A stretch of DNA of 64,000 bases, taken from assembly GCA_035578175.1 (NCBI GenBank), contig JAQMRL010000001.1:238653038-238717037 (forward strand), in the 5' to 3' direction. This DNA is from Catonia carolina. Its lineage: Eukaryota > Arthropoda > Insecta > Hemiptera > Achilidae. This document shows, one piece after another, positions 10,643-23,054 of the stretch (position 1 is the first letter of the stretch; every line of letters starts with the position of its first letter). The notes beneath the pieces are model-generated. The model was not told where the DNA came from. It ran no database searches and saw nothing but the letters and a program-made list of their open reading frames with translations. The translations under genes were made by a program, and so were the position numbers.

Positions 10643-11988
10643 AGCGGAGAAAAAACTTTAATAAAATAAAACCTATATAAATTTTTCAAATTTTAAAAAG
10701 GATTTCTGCTGTCAAAGTTCTGGAGTGAAAATTATAGATACTATTCCACTAAATCTAGTAGTAGATAAAAAAATATGTAAATAATTATTATCCGTATACA
10801 AATTTTCTCAATCATAAATATTTTAAAAATGTTAAAAAATCCCTGTTCATTAATCCCTTAAAAATTTCACTAGATTAATTTAATTGTACCAACTACTGAT
10901 CTAAGATTAGTATAACGGACAAAAATCTTTTGTTTGAATAAGTTAGAAAACCTTACCTCTGAAAATATATATCTTTTACAAGAGATTAAGGATTTAAAGA
11001 CTAAACCGGAAGTAAGTAGCCCTAGATATTCGTTTCAGCGTTAACTATATTGTTAGAAGTAACTTAAACTAAAATAACTAAAGCTATTTATGTTATTCTC
11101 GGTAAGATTTGTAAAACAATATAAGAAGACGTATATTGTATAGTCAAGTAATTATATCCTTTTCTTCGTTTAGATTTCAGAGGATTAACAATTCCGGAAC
11201 AATTCGGTTTTGTGTTTTATATCTATACTGTTTATTTTGATTGTAAATACAACCATAAGAAGGATGTAGTCTGTATTCACCAGGCTTATTTAAATGATCT
11301 GAAATTCCAGAGTATGGTTTGGCCCCGTATCCCAGTTTCTTAGTTTTCATCTTCTTCTACCCATGTAATACTCATTAGTACAACTTGCATAAGTACTCCA
11401 GCTTAAAATGCCTTTCGGCGTGCCATATTACACAAAATTATTCTATAGTATTCTACGTTAATGTAATCTACAATAGAGATAATCTTGTTTAAGTAACAAA
11501 GGGACTATCGTTTTGTCTTTAACAACCAACTACACTCTCACACTAACAGATACACACTCTACTACTCGAGTTAATCCTCAATTGAATTTGGCTGAAAACC
11601 AAATTCACCTTCGTCCATTTGGCTTTTAAACTAATTAAATATTTAATTGTATTTTGTATTAATTAGATAGAGGTTAATTACATTAATACTGTAACTAGTA
11701 AATAATTCATTCATTCATAATACATAACTAAACTGACATTTTTATAATTAATTAATAAATCAATGTAATTTAATACAAAATTAATTAACTTTCACTTAAA
11801 GAACAATTTATTATCCAACTAAAAAATGCCATTCAACTTGAACCTTACAGAATAAAAAACTAACAATGTATTTCATTATTTCAAAATATTATTAACAATA
11901 ATAAAACCAATATTTAAAAAAAAATAATTGTTCTAAAACGTTTTTTGAGTGATTGATTTTCTTTATAATATTTTTCTTATTTTACTTT
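10643..11988. other. AT-rich stretch, no gene seen
   Basis: Nothing recognised on either strand. The sequence is unique-looking and AT-rich. Confidence 0.5.
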
Positions 11989-12133
11989 TAAAGTCGCATC
12001 AACATCTATGTTATTAGCGACTACTTTGGGATAAAAACGGTTTGAATAATCTTCCAAATTGGAGCTAGGAATCGAGCCCAGGATCTTTCACTTTTCATCA
12101 TATCACACTTACCACTGGACCACTGAAGGCGGC
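11989..12133 (-). mobile_element. Family B tRNA-headed SINE, copy 2
   Basis: Minus-strand copy with the B-box equivalent GGGCTCGATTCC. The family tail AAGTCGCATCAACA...ATTAGCGACTA is at its low-coordinate end. It is more diverged than the copies at 1.8 and 30.2 kb. Confidence 0.75.
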
Positions 12134-15100
12134 CTTTTTTGACAGTTTTTGATTGAAAGTTTAGTATCAATATATAAAATTTTCTAAATATGACGCTAAA
12201 GGTTTCAAAACTTGAACTACTTGCTGGAGCTTGCAGTCATCACTACAGTCTTACAATTAGCCAAGAAGATCCCTTAGTCAAAAGCGTTTTAAACGTCTGA
12301 TTTGTAAACGCTCTGATTTGTAAATTTGTAAACGCTCTATTCTGGAAACCGGTTTCAAATATTTTCGTAGTTTATAGCAATATACAATATATAAACCGTA
12401 GTTATTTATTTTTGTTTAATTAGGAATAATCAACTTTGAGATCCTCCCCTTTAGTGCTAATAGTTAACTTTTGGTGTCATCATGCTGTAAACCTATCTAT
12501 TATCGTAAAAATAATATATAAATTAATTATTATACATAGATAAAACTGAAGTCAATAAAAGGAATACAAAATATCTCAGTCAAAAGTTTTAACGGAAACT
12601 AGAAGTATGTGTTAAATGAGAGTAGAAAAAGTTGTATCACGATGAAGACGTTTTCAGTTATATTGTACTGATTATATATTCCCTTCCTTTTTGTGGTAAT
12701 CAGGTATCTTCTGTAAGTTTTTGAAGTTTGCCAAAAATACACCGCAAACACGCAGCTATTTAAACAATTTAAATATTCTTATCTTCAACAAGTCAGTAAG
12801 ACCGAGAAATTAAGACCTTGAGGTACAATAATTTTAAATAATAAATCAAGTTACTAAAATATTTTGATAGTTTGAAATTTATTTTAATATTTTATATCTT
12901 TTCTGTAAAATTATTTTTTCAAGAAATAGCTACAAGTCGGTACATACGCGACCGATTCATTGCAATTAACACGTATTGTAAGGCAAACAAAACTAATTAA
13001 AATTTACCAATGGGTAAAAATATGAGTATTGCAGTAATATCATAACATAGGTAATTAAAAAATCAAAATTGATAAATAATAATTTCTTTCACGTTCATAA
13101 ATCCTTTAATTGAAAATATTCTTCTTCGACAATCTTTACTTTCATCGCGGTTTTGATTGACATAAATATAGTTAAGCTATGTATCATTGTATGGTCAATC
13201 GTGATAAGACCACTTAACTGACATAGAAAATGGGCCATTAGCTAGACATCGTTCATGTTTGAATACATTTAGACTCACCAAACACTAAAATATTTTTAAG
13301 TACGTACTAGTATAAAAAATGTACGACAACGTCACGACATTTCAGATGTTTAACAGTATGGAACACAAACATAACCTTAATTTAGATCTTTTGATATATT
13401 ATTCATTAGAAACACTACAAGTTTTGACTTGTGACAGTAGAAGTTTGTGTTACGTTTGTTCAATTATAAATGAAGGATTTTTTTATGGTTTGATGAAGAA
13501 AAAGAAGAAGTATATTACAACGAATAAGAAAGTAGTAGCAGAAGAAAATGATGGAAGGAAAAGTAGTTAAATATTCTGCTAGATGAAGGGGTTATAGAGA
13601 ATAAAGTAATGTTTGACAAAGAACGTTTATTAATATTTCTTTTGCTAAGTAGCCTATTTGTGTTTGAAAAGGGGATTTAGGAGATAGGATGGAATGGAAC
13701 ATCGTTCATTACAGATTCCTTCAGTCGGAGATTCTGTTTGTCCAGGGAAAAGTTTAGCAGAAAGAGGTCAAAAACTAGAAACAGGTGGGAAACATAGCAG
13801 AAGAGGACGAGTTATGATATCACTGGGATATACACAGTTTAAAACACGCTGCTTATTTAACGTGGTATACTATAGAAAATGGCAAACATACGGTAGTGCG
13901 CTCTACCGGCAACTAAATGAACCTAATAGAAAACTAGGAGTATTCTGTTTCAATGTTAAATTTATTCAGAACCGATACCAAATCGAGCGACTCAAAAGAA
14001 GAATAAGTTACCAGTACCTCCGCAATTTTCTTCTATCCCGGAAATCCTGAGTTTGCTATTCTCCCATTCCTTTCCCCTTATTTTACGGTTTATTTCAGCC
14101 CACTCACATTTGAATCGGATTTAGAAGATTATTAGGATGCCAATTTTCTTAACGCAAATTGTCCGGTCGAATTTCTATATAAATACGCATGAAAATACTT
14201 TCGCTGTATTAGGAATTCTGAGAACGGAAATATAAATATTTTCAGTTTTATATTTGTGAGTCATTATTTGTTCCTTCATGGACCGAAAACTATTTCAATC
14301 GGTTCAATATTTTGTTTAAGAATTTCAATCTAGTTGTATTCAGTTTTCAAAAATTTACATACGATTTGTAGTACGTACAAATAAATTTGTTGAAACCATT
14401 TTAATGTATGGTTGTAGTTTCGTTAAAATGTAGTAAAACAAAAAAAAGTTCAGTAAAATTCCAGTATAAACTTTTTATCTCGTTAACGAAAATGTTGGAT
14501 GGTTTTGATACATTTCTGTAAAAGTCAATGTTCGTATTTTACACCTTCTTTAACGAAACGAAACGAAACGGTACTACGTAAAATCTAAGTAATCCTCTAA
14601 ATTTACGTAAATAATGAGACATTACCAACTTCTGTAATATAACTTTTGATTTAGAAATTTTTGAACTATACAGAGCAGTTACTGGTATATTAGTAGAAAC
14701 AAAACCAGGTTTCAGTGAAATGCAATATAAAACACCTGCGCGTAACTGTAATTCCGACTATTTGAAAATCTCTCATTTTACACCATCGTTAGAAGACATA
14801 GGTTAATAAAATTGAGCCACATTTCCTGTACAAATAATTCATAAAGAAAAAAAATGAAAATTATTTCACTACGAACAAAATATTTTTATAAACCACAATT
14901 TTTGACCTTTATTAAAATTACTATGTATTTATTGAACAGGGCAGCCAGCGGATGGAATTATCAGAGATAATCTTCATTTATACAAAAACATTTACAAAAA
15001 AAACATTTTACAATACGGACATTTTTACGAACACTTTTATATGGACAAAAAACATTTTACAAAAAAATTTACACCCAGCAGAGAATCTCATAGCAAGTAC

Positions 15101-15267
15101 CCAAGAAATGATAAACCTATTGGAATGTATGTAAGAGAATTGAATAAAGATATATTTATGTACTTTTAACCTTCTTATAATTGTAAGAGAGGAAGGTCTT
15201 TCAGGGAGATAGAGATTGTTAAGAAATATTTAGAACCTATTCAACATAGAAAAACAGATTATTTTTT
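12134..15267. other. AT-rich stretch with one unassigned open frame
   Basis: No feature is recognised. The 118-codon plus-strand frame at 13694-14050 is the longest here and is less AT-biased than its flanks. It has no motif I know and no homologous copy in the window, so I leave it unassigned. An (ACGAA)n-like short tandem repeat lies at 14556-14571. A(C)A-rich imperfect repeats at 14985-15075 explain the small frame at 14952-15134. Confidence 0.4.
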
Positions 15268-15420
15268 TAATCTCTACTGTGTACGTTGCAAACTGTTCAA
15301 TTTAGAAAAATCTAAGCAACCTCAAGACACAAAGAGTTGAGAATGATGTGTAAATGAGATGGAGTCTTGTACAGATTCCTGAAACAGTATGTTAATTGAA
15401 AATTTAAAAAAATTACTTCT
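15268..15420 (-). mobile_element. Family C SINE, copy 2 (tail part)
   Basis: Matches the tail half of the family C SINE at 41.8 kb: TGTACGTTGCAAACTGTTCAA, GTGTAAATGAGATG, CTTGTACAGATTC. The head half is not adjacent. A matching head fragment in the same orientation lies at 15775-15885. Confidence 0.55.
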
Positions 15421-15774
15421 TTAGACCTTCTAATGCCTTCTCCTCATTCCCTCGCCAGACTTTCTAAACACTGTGTGATAAATTTAAACAAACGACGCAA
15501 TCGGTTATTACAAACTAAAAAATCTTTCCCAGTAGTCAGTCTATAGATATCGAAAAAATATTTCACATTTGAAATCCACATAAAACAAAGTTCAATATAA
15601 TTTTAAAGTGTTAATTATTAATTAATATTCACAAAGACTACGCTACATTATAAAGGAGAGGAATGGTTTTGGTTACGATGGGGTTGATTGATCTAGACAG
15701 CCGATGTTTGTGTATTTGCTAGTAGCAGTCAGAGCTCCATAACAAATACATTCTCCTATACTGCTCCGTTGTAT

Positions 15775-15885
15775 CAACTGAACGTGCAAACGACTATAGT
15801 ATTCGAATCTGTATACAAATAAATATACTCGTATTTAACTATATTTAAACCAAGAACCTTCGTCTCCAAAAATCAGCTGTTAAAC
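15775..15885 (-). mobile_element. Family C SINE, copy 2 (tRNA-head part)
   Basis: Matches the head half of family C: TAGTATTCGAATCTGTATA, a degenerate B box near AAACCAAGAACCTTCGTCTCC. With 15268-15420 it would make one copy split by about 355 bp of other sequence. Two independent fragments are the alternative. Confidence 0.5.
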
Positions 15886-16439
15886 ATTTAAACCCAGAAA
15901 GTTAAAAAACAAAGAGATGACGTACAAATTACAGAATGGAAATTTCATAAAATACATTTAAATCAGGTTTCTCAGAGATTTGGCTTACAGAATTGGGATG
16001 TTAACCCCTTCACGCCTCAAAGATCTCCATTAAATCAACTAGGTTTTAGCTTCTCGCTGTTCCACTGCACTCTTTATATTTTTCAAAGAAATATTAATAC
16101 TAATTTTCAAAATTACTACTTTTTGTCTTTGTTAGACAAACTTATAGGTTTAGGGTAGTTACCCCTATTTTTACTCTGCTGAAACAAGTGGTAGAAATTT
16201 AATAGATATCATTCTAAATATCTCTTAGAGAATATGTGTGTTAATTTTTAGAATTATAAATCTTCAGGAAATTATAAAAATAATACGTATTGCTTACGGA
16301 TAGTTGCCAACTTTATACCCTTTCGGTGCAAGTGTTCGGAGCTCAATTTCAGCTCTAGGAGATCGAAAATTTAGGAAATTAGCGATAAGTGAATCGTACG
16401 GTCAGTAAAAGGAGATTATCATTTCTAGACGAATACTTC

Positions 16440-16837
16440 TGCCCTTAACAAGCAGGTGAAGTGTAAAATTATTTTCACTCAATCTGCCATACCAGGACTA
16501 CAAAAAATAGTTCCGTTTCTTATCCCATAGTCAGCAAATTTTATGACCGTAGCATTTAAGAACAGAAAGAGTAGAGGTGTAAAAGACACTAGTCATTACT
16601 ATCTCCTCTGAGAGTAATGAATTTCGTTATACAACCAGACCCCGAGGTGAATGAAGTCAAGGTGTCATTTGCAGCGTAGAAAAAGTAGATGTTCTTCAGA
16701 GGGCCAGGAATGCTGATAAGCATACTTTTCCACTCAGTGAGGAAGACAATGGTAAACGACCTCACTCCACGTTTTACTTAGTAAAGCCTCTAGAGTTTCA
16801 AACTAGTCTTTTGACTGGTGACCTAAACAACAACAAC
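16440..16837 (+). mobile_element. Family A element, copy 6 (paired hairpin change)
   Basis: Full-length copy. The terminal hairpin reads AGTC, loop TTTT, GACT (16805-16816) instead of AGCC/GGCT, so one C-G pair has become T-A with pairing kept. The tail is CAACAACAACA. An imperfect direct repeat flanks it (ACGAATACT before, ACGAAGACT after). Confidence 0.8.
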
Positions 16838-17556
16838 ATACGAAGACTAAAGATAAATACAATATTTATTTTGGCCTACACTACATTAGGACATGAACAA
16901 GGGTTGAACTTTAAAAATTCACAGATCAAGAAAAGTCGGGACATATTATCGGAAATTTTGTTAAAAAGAAGACACTTAAATGTTTCTCACATACCATTTT
17001 TTTACAACAATGCTCGCACCCAAAAATCATAATACTTATTCTTTATAGTTTTCAGTTTCATAAAAAAAATTAAAAATAATTTCGGGGCAAGTAATAAGAT
17101 GTAGTTCTAACGTTAAAAAACTATCATCGAAATTTATTAGTAAAAATACAATATTGAATCTGAATGTAATATTGGTTAAATTTTCTAAAACTAACCTAAA
17201 CTGTACTTATTTTTGTTTTGATTAACTTTACTACGTTTTAAATCCAGGATAACGCTACGGAAAGAAAATTCTTATTACTCTACGTAACTTTCCCGACGGT
17301 TTTATCGCCCAGATTTTCAAAAGTAGGTAGTTTTCTAGTTACGCAATTTAAAAAGTTGTAAGATGTAAACTTTTAATTGCATTGTGTACAACAGTGATTG
17401 CTCCATGCAAGGTAATTTTGTAATTAAACTTTTTTTATTTTTATTTTTTCTTTGAATTTAATAAGTACTAAATCTTGTTTATTACTTTAAATTTAGTCTG
17501 TTTAACAAACTACCCGATAGAATTATTTATAGAACTTATAAAATAAAATAAAAATT
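16838..17556. other. AT-rich stretch, nothing recognised
   Basis: No gene or repeat can be supported. The frame at 16811-17032 begins inside the tail of the family A copy and is rejected. Confidence 0.5.
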
Positions 17557-17712
17557 TTGTCTCCGCGGCCCAGTGGGACATGATGAAAAGTGGATGATCC
17601 TGGGCTCGATTCCCAGCTCCGGTTTGGAAGATTACACACACGTTCAAACCCACCGTACCTTAACCCATAGTATTTTGCTAATGAATAAGCAGTTAATGTG
17701 ACCTCTAATAAA
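17557..17712 (+). mobile_element. Family B tRNA-headed SINE, copy 3
   Basis: Plus-strand copy: tRNA-like head at CTCCGCGGCCCAGTGG, B box GGGCTCGATTCCC near 17602, then the diverged tail TTGCTAATGAATAAGCAG. This is the only plus-strand copy of the family here. Confidence 0.75.
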
Positions 17713-18157
17713 CTAAAACGTCAAAATAGATAAATATTAAAAAATTACCATAAAAATTTTCAAATAAATTTTAAATAAAAACTTTAATAATATGTTTTTC
17801 ATGTTTAAGAGAATTTTAAACATTCTGATACTTTTTAATAGTATAATTAATGGGTTAGAACATTTTCTTATGGTTTAGAAATACCAGGCATTATTTTAAA
17901 TAACTTTTAATATTTCTTAAACCTTTATCCTTTGTAGCCTACATTCTCAATAAAATACTATCACTGTAATGTTTTCTTCTTTCATGTAGCCATTCACTTT
18001 TCAGCATTTCTCTCAGTGGAAGTCTAAATCCGTAACCTATATTTACTTCGACATTTCCTAATATACTTTCTCAAGATCCTCGAAAAAGTTTTCTGACTTC
18101 CTTAGTTCAAACTAACGAATATTCATTTTTCCCACTTTTGTTAAAGTGGAAAATGTT

Positions 18158-18310
18158 GACTGCCGGCTCGTGGTGTAGTCATAACGCAACTAGCTTCTAT
18201 TCCGGATTCGATTCCCAATCAGGTCTGACATTTTTTTATCTGTATACCACCTCCTATCATTACCTAAGGACAAGCCAAGGCTTATGATTATCAATCATTA
18301 CCACCATCAA
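18158..18310 (+). mobile_element. tRNA-headed SINE of a third family
   Basis: The head GGCTCGTGGTGTAGTCATAA has a tRNA A-box pattern, and GGATTCGATTCCC is a strong B box. A non-tRNA body ends in ACCACCATCAATCAAT. It does not share the tails of families B or C. The imperfect cloverleaf and appended body exclude a functional tRNA gene. Confidence 0.6.
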
Positions 18311-19017
18311 TCAATTTAAAAGAAATCTGACACCTTTTTTAAAAAATTTTGAACGTTTTTTAAACTATTCATATTCTAAACAAATGTCTGTAGAATAAAT
18401 TTTGATATTTTATTTTAATCGAAAGTTTTAATTTTTTGATCCACAAATGTATGAAGTATCATCAAAAGTAATTTTGTAGGTAAATATAGGCCTATTATTT
18501 CCGAAAAGCTCAATGCATATTTTTGTTAGAAACAGAATTTAGGCTACATTGAATTTAAAAGATTCCACAATATGAATAAGCGAATAAATAATTTAAAATG
18601 TTAGATCATTACAAAACGTTAAATTTATGTTAAAATGGGAAAGAAAGAACATTACTTTTTATTTTCTGACTACATTCAATTATATTTGAACGAAACTCAT
18701 TATCTAATACGGAATGTTGTAAATATGGGGCAACATGACAATAACCTTTACGATTTAATATAGTACAAATAATGTTTTATACCTGCAAGGTATAACCTAC
18801 GCAATAGAAGAGCAAAAAAGTATTACTCAATTTTATCATTACTTGTTCGTGCTTGCACGACAATTCTATATCAATTCAGAACAAACGTATTACTCTTAAA
18901 AAAATATAAAAGTTTTATAAATGAAAAATTTACTACCTTCTGTAGCCGCTAGAAATTTCAATTAAAGTTCCGATTGTTGGGTAAAAAAAATTAATTGCAA
19001 ATTTTTAATTAACTATA

Positions 19018-19956
19018 GGGTGATTCAAAAAGAGCGCCGGTTTTGATATATCAAATTAAGAGATTTATTTTATTGAAAAACTGAAAATAAATACATCAAC
19101 AAGTTCATCTTGCCTTCCGATTTCATGTATGAAAAATTATGTCATGCATGTGTCCTCCTCTACTGCGCTGGCACGCATCAACTCTGTCCATGAAATTGGA
19201 TATTACTGCACGACAAGTTTCGACTTCCATTTGCCCGATAACCCGTCGAATTTCCTCCTTCAAGTCATTGATGTTTCGGGGTTTATTGGCATACACCAAT
19301 GACTTCAGATGACCCCAAAGATGAAATTACAAGGCGTCAATTTTGTTTGCGAAGGTGTCATCATCCTGCCGTTTTCTCAATACCCAGTCAACAAACTGTC
19401 GTCTCTTCTGGTGGTCTGCCACTTTCAAATGTTGCGTCAACTGAATTTTATACGGGTGATACTGGAGATCGTACCGAAGAATTCTCCGTACAGAAGAACA
19501 TCGTAAACCCAATTGTTGAGAACGGCGACGTATTGATTTTGCTGGGCTAACAGCCACACTGTCACGAACCAACGCAATGTTCTGCTCAGTTCGGCCAGAA
19601 CGACGACGTTCAGAACTTTTAAGGTCGACTGTTGAACCCGTCTCAAAAAACTTTTTCATGAGCCTGCGAACTGTTGATTCATTACGTCCTAGAGTACCGC
19701 GAAGTCGCCTGACAGTAGCCGCATAACTCTCTTCACTCTAGTAAAATGTTTTGACGATTAACACTCGTTGTGCAATAGTAAACTTCTCCATGGTTAGACA
19801 CAGACTGCGAGAGTACTACACTGCGAACAAGAGAAACTACAACTGAATCGTCAATCGGAATGTTCTCCGAAATAGAAATGAGGTCTAACAATGTTGCCAA
19901 CCGATAAACAAAAATTTACCAGCCGTTTAAAAACCGGCGCTCTTTTTGAATCACCC
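19018..19956 (-). mobile_element. Mariner-type DNA transposon, internally deleted
   Basis: The terminal inverted repeats are near-perfect over about 25 bases: GGGTGATTCAAAAAGAGCGC at the left and its complement at the right end. The interior is a transposase relic on the minus strand. At 939 bp it is shorter than a typical ~1.3 kb autonomous element. The flanks read TATA on the left and GTTA on the right, so a TA target duplication is only partly visible. Confidence 0.85.
19123..19791 (-). pseudogene. Mariner-type transposase lacking its catalytic core
   Basis: Translation starts at the ATG at 19789-19791 and meets a stop after 17 codons (19738-19740). It then runs through a helix-turn-helix DNA-binding region (YAATVRRLRG, SSVRRILRYDL, HPYKIQLTQ). 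It ends at NKIDAL, exactly where the first catalytic Asp block should begin. The remaining C-terminus resumes in another frame as LWGHLKSLVYANKPRNIN and continues to a stop at 19123-19125. A deletion of roughly 150 codons therefore removed all three catalytic acidic residues. The copy can bind or be mobilised in trans but cannot catalyse transposition. Confidence 0.85.
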
Positions 19957-20027
19957 GTTAATTACCTTGAATTTATAAAGGTATTTAGAAAAAAAAACAC
20001 GTTCATATCCCTAGAGTGGTTTGACAT

Positions 20028-20400
20028 CTTGGTTTGTGGCTTGACAGACGACTAACATATAAGGATTATCAACGTACAATACATTTAGAACTTAACCGCT
20101 ACCATAAGCTACTCTTCTGTTTAAAATTAATCCTCGATCAAAAATTAAACCACAGTTCCAAAATTTTAATTTACAAAACCTTTTTGAAACCAATCTGATC
20201 TTATGGTGTCCAGCACTTTGGAGCAGCAGCTGAGAGTAACAAAGTCGATCCAGCCCTTTCGGTGAAAACTTTTAAGACATGCTTGTGATGCTCCTTTTTT
20301 TCGTAAACAATAATACCCTTTACGACGATATCAAACTTCCGACAGTAAAGGAACTAACTGCGTCCTTCTATAATAATATTCACAAATGATGACGAAAAAA
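20028..20400 (+). pseudogene. Jockey-like LINE reverse transcriptase relic
   Basis: One frame reads HLGLWLDRRLTYKDYQRT, then LNRYHKLLF, SSKILIYKTFLKPI, a stop at the expected Trp, and SYGVQHFGAAAESNK. This is the thumb and C-terminal region of jockey-clade RTs (YLGLxLDRRLTW, KLLIYKTxLKPIWTYGIQLWG). There is no start, palm domain or endonuclease. The relic at 36.1 kb is a close relative and shares the trailing CGCGTCCTTCT-type segment. Confidence 0.75.
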
Positions 20401-21389
20401 TACAAAATTCGTTTGCTATGTACAGTAATTTTCTTCCTAATTTTTAAGAGCAGTGAACGGGTATAGGCAAAAATTATTACTTTTTGTTAAAATTGATTTA
20501 CTCCAAAAATAACGAAGAATTTTAACTATAAGTTAGTAGATAAAATTTAAAAACCTTCTCTAGTTCCTAGTTTCATAGTTTTAAAATTTAATATGCACAA
20601 AAACTTTACAATGTTTAAAGATTTGTTATTTAATATTACATTTTTATATTTTTAACTACAACCAGTATTATCGTTAGAACACGCGATTGTTTCATACTGT
20701 CATACAAAGGCAGCCACACCATTTCAAATAGAGTAAGTAGATAAAATAAATCATTTTTATTTCAAACGACGCCGTCATCATTCATAAAATTTTAAGCGAA
20801 ACATAAATTCGCGGAACTATATTTTACTTACAAGAAAAAAGAGGGGTTGAGGATGTATAAATTTTGGCTAACATTGAAATTTACTTTGACGTTTATTCTT
20901 TTTAAAGGGTTTAGGATTCCAATTTAGTACCACTATGCTGAATACTGGAGAAGGTACCTATGTACCTACATCTTTTACATATTTCCGAAGAGAACAGCTC
21001 GTGGAGTTCGATCTATCCTCTGATGTCGTTGTTCTCACACCAACTAAACCCAATTACGATCATACCAGAGGTGCTCATGTTTTTACAGAATACTAATAAT
21101 CTTAACCATAAAGTCAATAAAAATGCCTTTCATAAGAAGTTACAAGTTTTGCCACTTTCTTGGAGTGTTACGTAGCTTGAAAATTTCTCGTAATAGTAAA
21201 CGTATTATCCTTGCATGGACAAGTTGGGGTTTTCCAAGGTTGACTGTTAGAACATTTCAAAGTAGATCTACGTAAGGAAACATATTTAAAAAAGTATGTC
21301 TTTCTGTAGTTGTGGTAAATTCAAAGGCTCAACAACTTCATCAGCAATAATTCATTTTGAAGTTTGCTTATTTCATTTTTTTTCATTTG
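20401..21389. other. AT-rich stretch, no gene seen
   Basis: No feature could be supported. The open frame at 20960-21175 shows no family motif. Confidence 0.45.
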
Positions 21390-21655
21390 CATTTTTTAAT
21401 TTTGCATTTCATTTTTTGCTTATTATGGGTCTGGTAATGTGATAACGTGAGGGGGTTGTCACAAAAGATCTTATTAGGTCGTAGTGACTATAACACCCAC
21501 TGAAAATATTTCTGTTACGTGAGATAAAAATATTTTTAAGTATTTAGGACCTGTTTTCATATCACCAAACCACTAATTTCACACAAATACAATTTTAAAT
21601 AATTTCTAAAATTGAAAAACTCAGGTAAACAAATGTCCAAAAAGCTTATTTTTTC
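21390..21655 (+). repeat. Block X, upstream copy of a repeated ~265 bp segment
   Basis: Contains ATGGGTCTGGTAATGTGATA, then GTGAGGGGGTTGTCACAAAA, AGGTCGTAGTGAC and TCATATCACCAAACCAC. The same segment recurs almost unchanged at 21901-22020 (first half) and 22073-22333 (whole). The origin is unknown. Confidence 0.8.
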
Positions 21656-21734
21656 TTAAATAATTGTCATATTTTGCTAAAAACTTTTGTCTGTTAATAC
21701 TGGATACATTTAATGGTCTATATCTATATCAGAA

Positions 21735-23054
21735 CTCTTTTAAAACACTAAATATTTTACGGAGTAAAATTACCAAAACTTGATATTATGTTCATTCTTG
21801 AATTTTTATAATTTAATTTAATGAAAATCATTACAAAATAGATACATTATACACTACTGAGCTCTACAACAATATGTACAAAACAACACACAATATTATA
21901 CATTTTTAATTTTGCATTTCATTTTTTGCTTATTATGGGTCTGGTAATGTGATAACGTGAGGGGGTTGTCACAAAAGATCTTATTAGGTCGTAGTGACTA
22001 TAACACCCACTGAAAATATTATACACTACTGAGCTCTAAAACAATATGTACAAAACAACACACAATAATATACATTTTTAATTTTGCATTTCATTTTTTG
22101 CTTATTATGGGTCTGGTAATGTGATAACGTGAGGGGGTTGTCACAAAAGATCTTATTAGGTCGTAGTGACTATAACACCCACTGAAAATATTTCTGTCAC
22201 GTGAGATAAAAATATTTTAAAGTATTTAGGACCTGTTTTCATATCACCAAACCACTAATTTCACACAAATACCATTTTAAATAATTTCTAAAATTGAAAA
22301 ACTCAGGTAAACAAATGTCCAAACAGCTTATTTAATAATACATTAAATTGATGTATTCGTAGTTTTTCATCGTAGCATAATTTTTAGATTTTTTTATCCT
22401 GCTTGTCACCTCATTTTCGGGTACATTATAAATAAAACTCCAGTAACTACATTTTAAATATTTCAAAAATATTAGTATTAAGCATTTGTTAGTCTACTTC
22501 TCCAAGCAAAAAAACCCTATTTAGAAAAAATGTAAAAGATAAAAAATAATTCAAAAGAAAGTAACCATAACATTTATAAGTGAAATTTATGATTTCAAAA
22601 GTAACTGAGAAGTAAATCAAAGTACAGACCAGCGTTACTTCGAGGGCTACACCAAAATAATATTAACGTCAAGAACAAAACACATCAAGCCGTGTCACAT
22701 ACTTTGTAAAAAATTATAAATATCACACTAATGTTGGCTTGATAAACGTTATTTTTTTCTCAGTGAATAATAGCCGAAAATGAGGCAACAAGCAGGATAA
22801 TAAATCTACAATTAGGCTAAGATGAAAAACTACAGACATATTAATTTACAGTATTATTTTGGTATATTATAGTTTTTTGTGTTGTTTTGTATATGTTTGC
22901 AGGTCAGTAGTGTATAATGTATCTATTTTTCAATGATTTACATTAAATTAAATGACAAAATTTAAGGAATGAACCAGGTTTTGCTTAGTTTAGGGTTCCG
23001 TAAAATATTTAATGTTTCGAAAGGGTTCCGTCACCAAAAAGTTTGAAAACTACT
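21735..23054. mobile_element. Foldback element with a hAT-like end
   Basis: The two sides are inverted copies of each other. The left arm has AAATATTTTACGGA (about 21758), AGATACATTATACACTACTG and AAAACAACACACAA, then (22345-22430) GTAGTTTTTCATCGTAGC and ATCCTGCTTGTCACCTCATT. The right arm (22745-23030) carries the reverse complements in mirror order. The right end, read inward, is CAGTAGTTTTCAAACTTTTT, which resembles hAT terminal repeats. The left arm holds an extra insertion of block X. The left terminus itself is decayed. Confidence 0.65.
21849..22192 (+). repeat. 172-bp tandem duplication
   Basis: Two adjacent units (21849-22020 and 22021-22192) are nearly identical. Each begins ATACACTACTGAGCTCT and ends CACCCACTGAAAATATT. 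The duplication fuses part of the foldback arm with the first half of block X. It therefore happened after block X entered the arm. Confidence 0.85.

Noticed and set aside
13694..14050. 118-codon plus-strand open frame
   Set aside because: No motif, no relative and no splice context. Frames of this size occur by chance, so it is noted only in the stretch description.
19299..19550. Plus-strand open frames over the mariner element
   Set aside because: Shadows of the minus-strand transposase relic.
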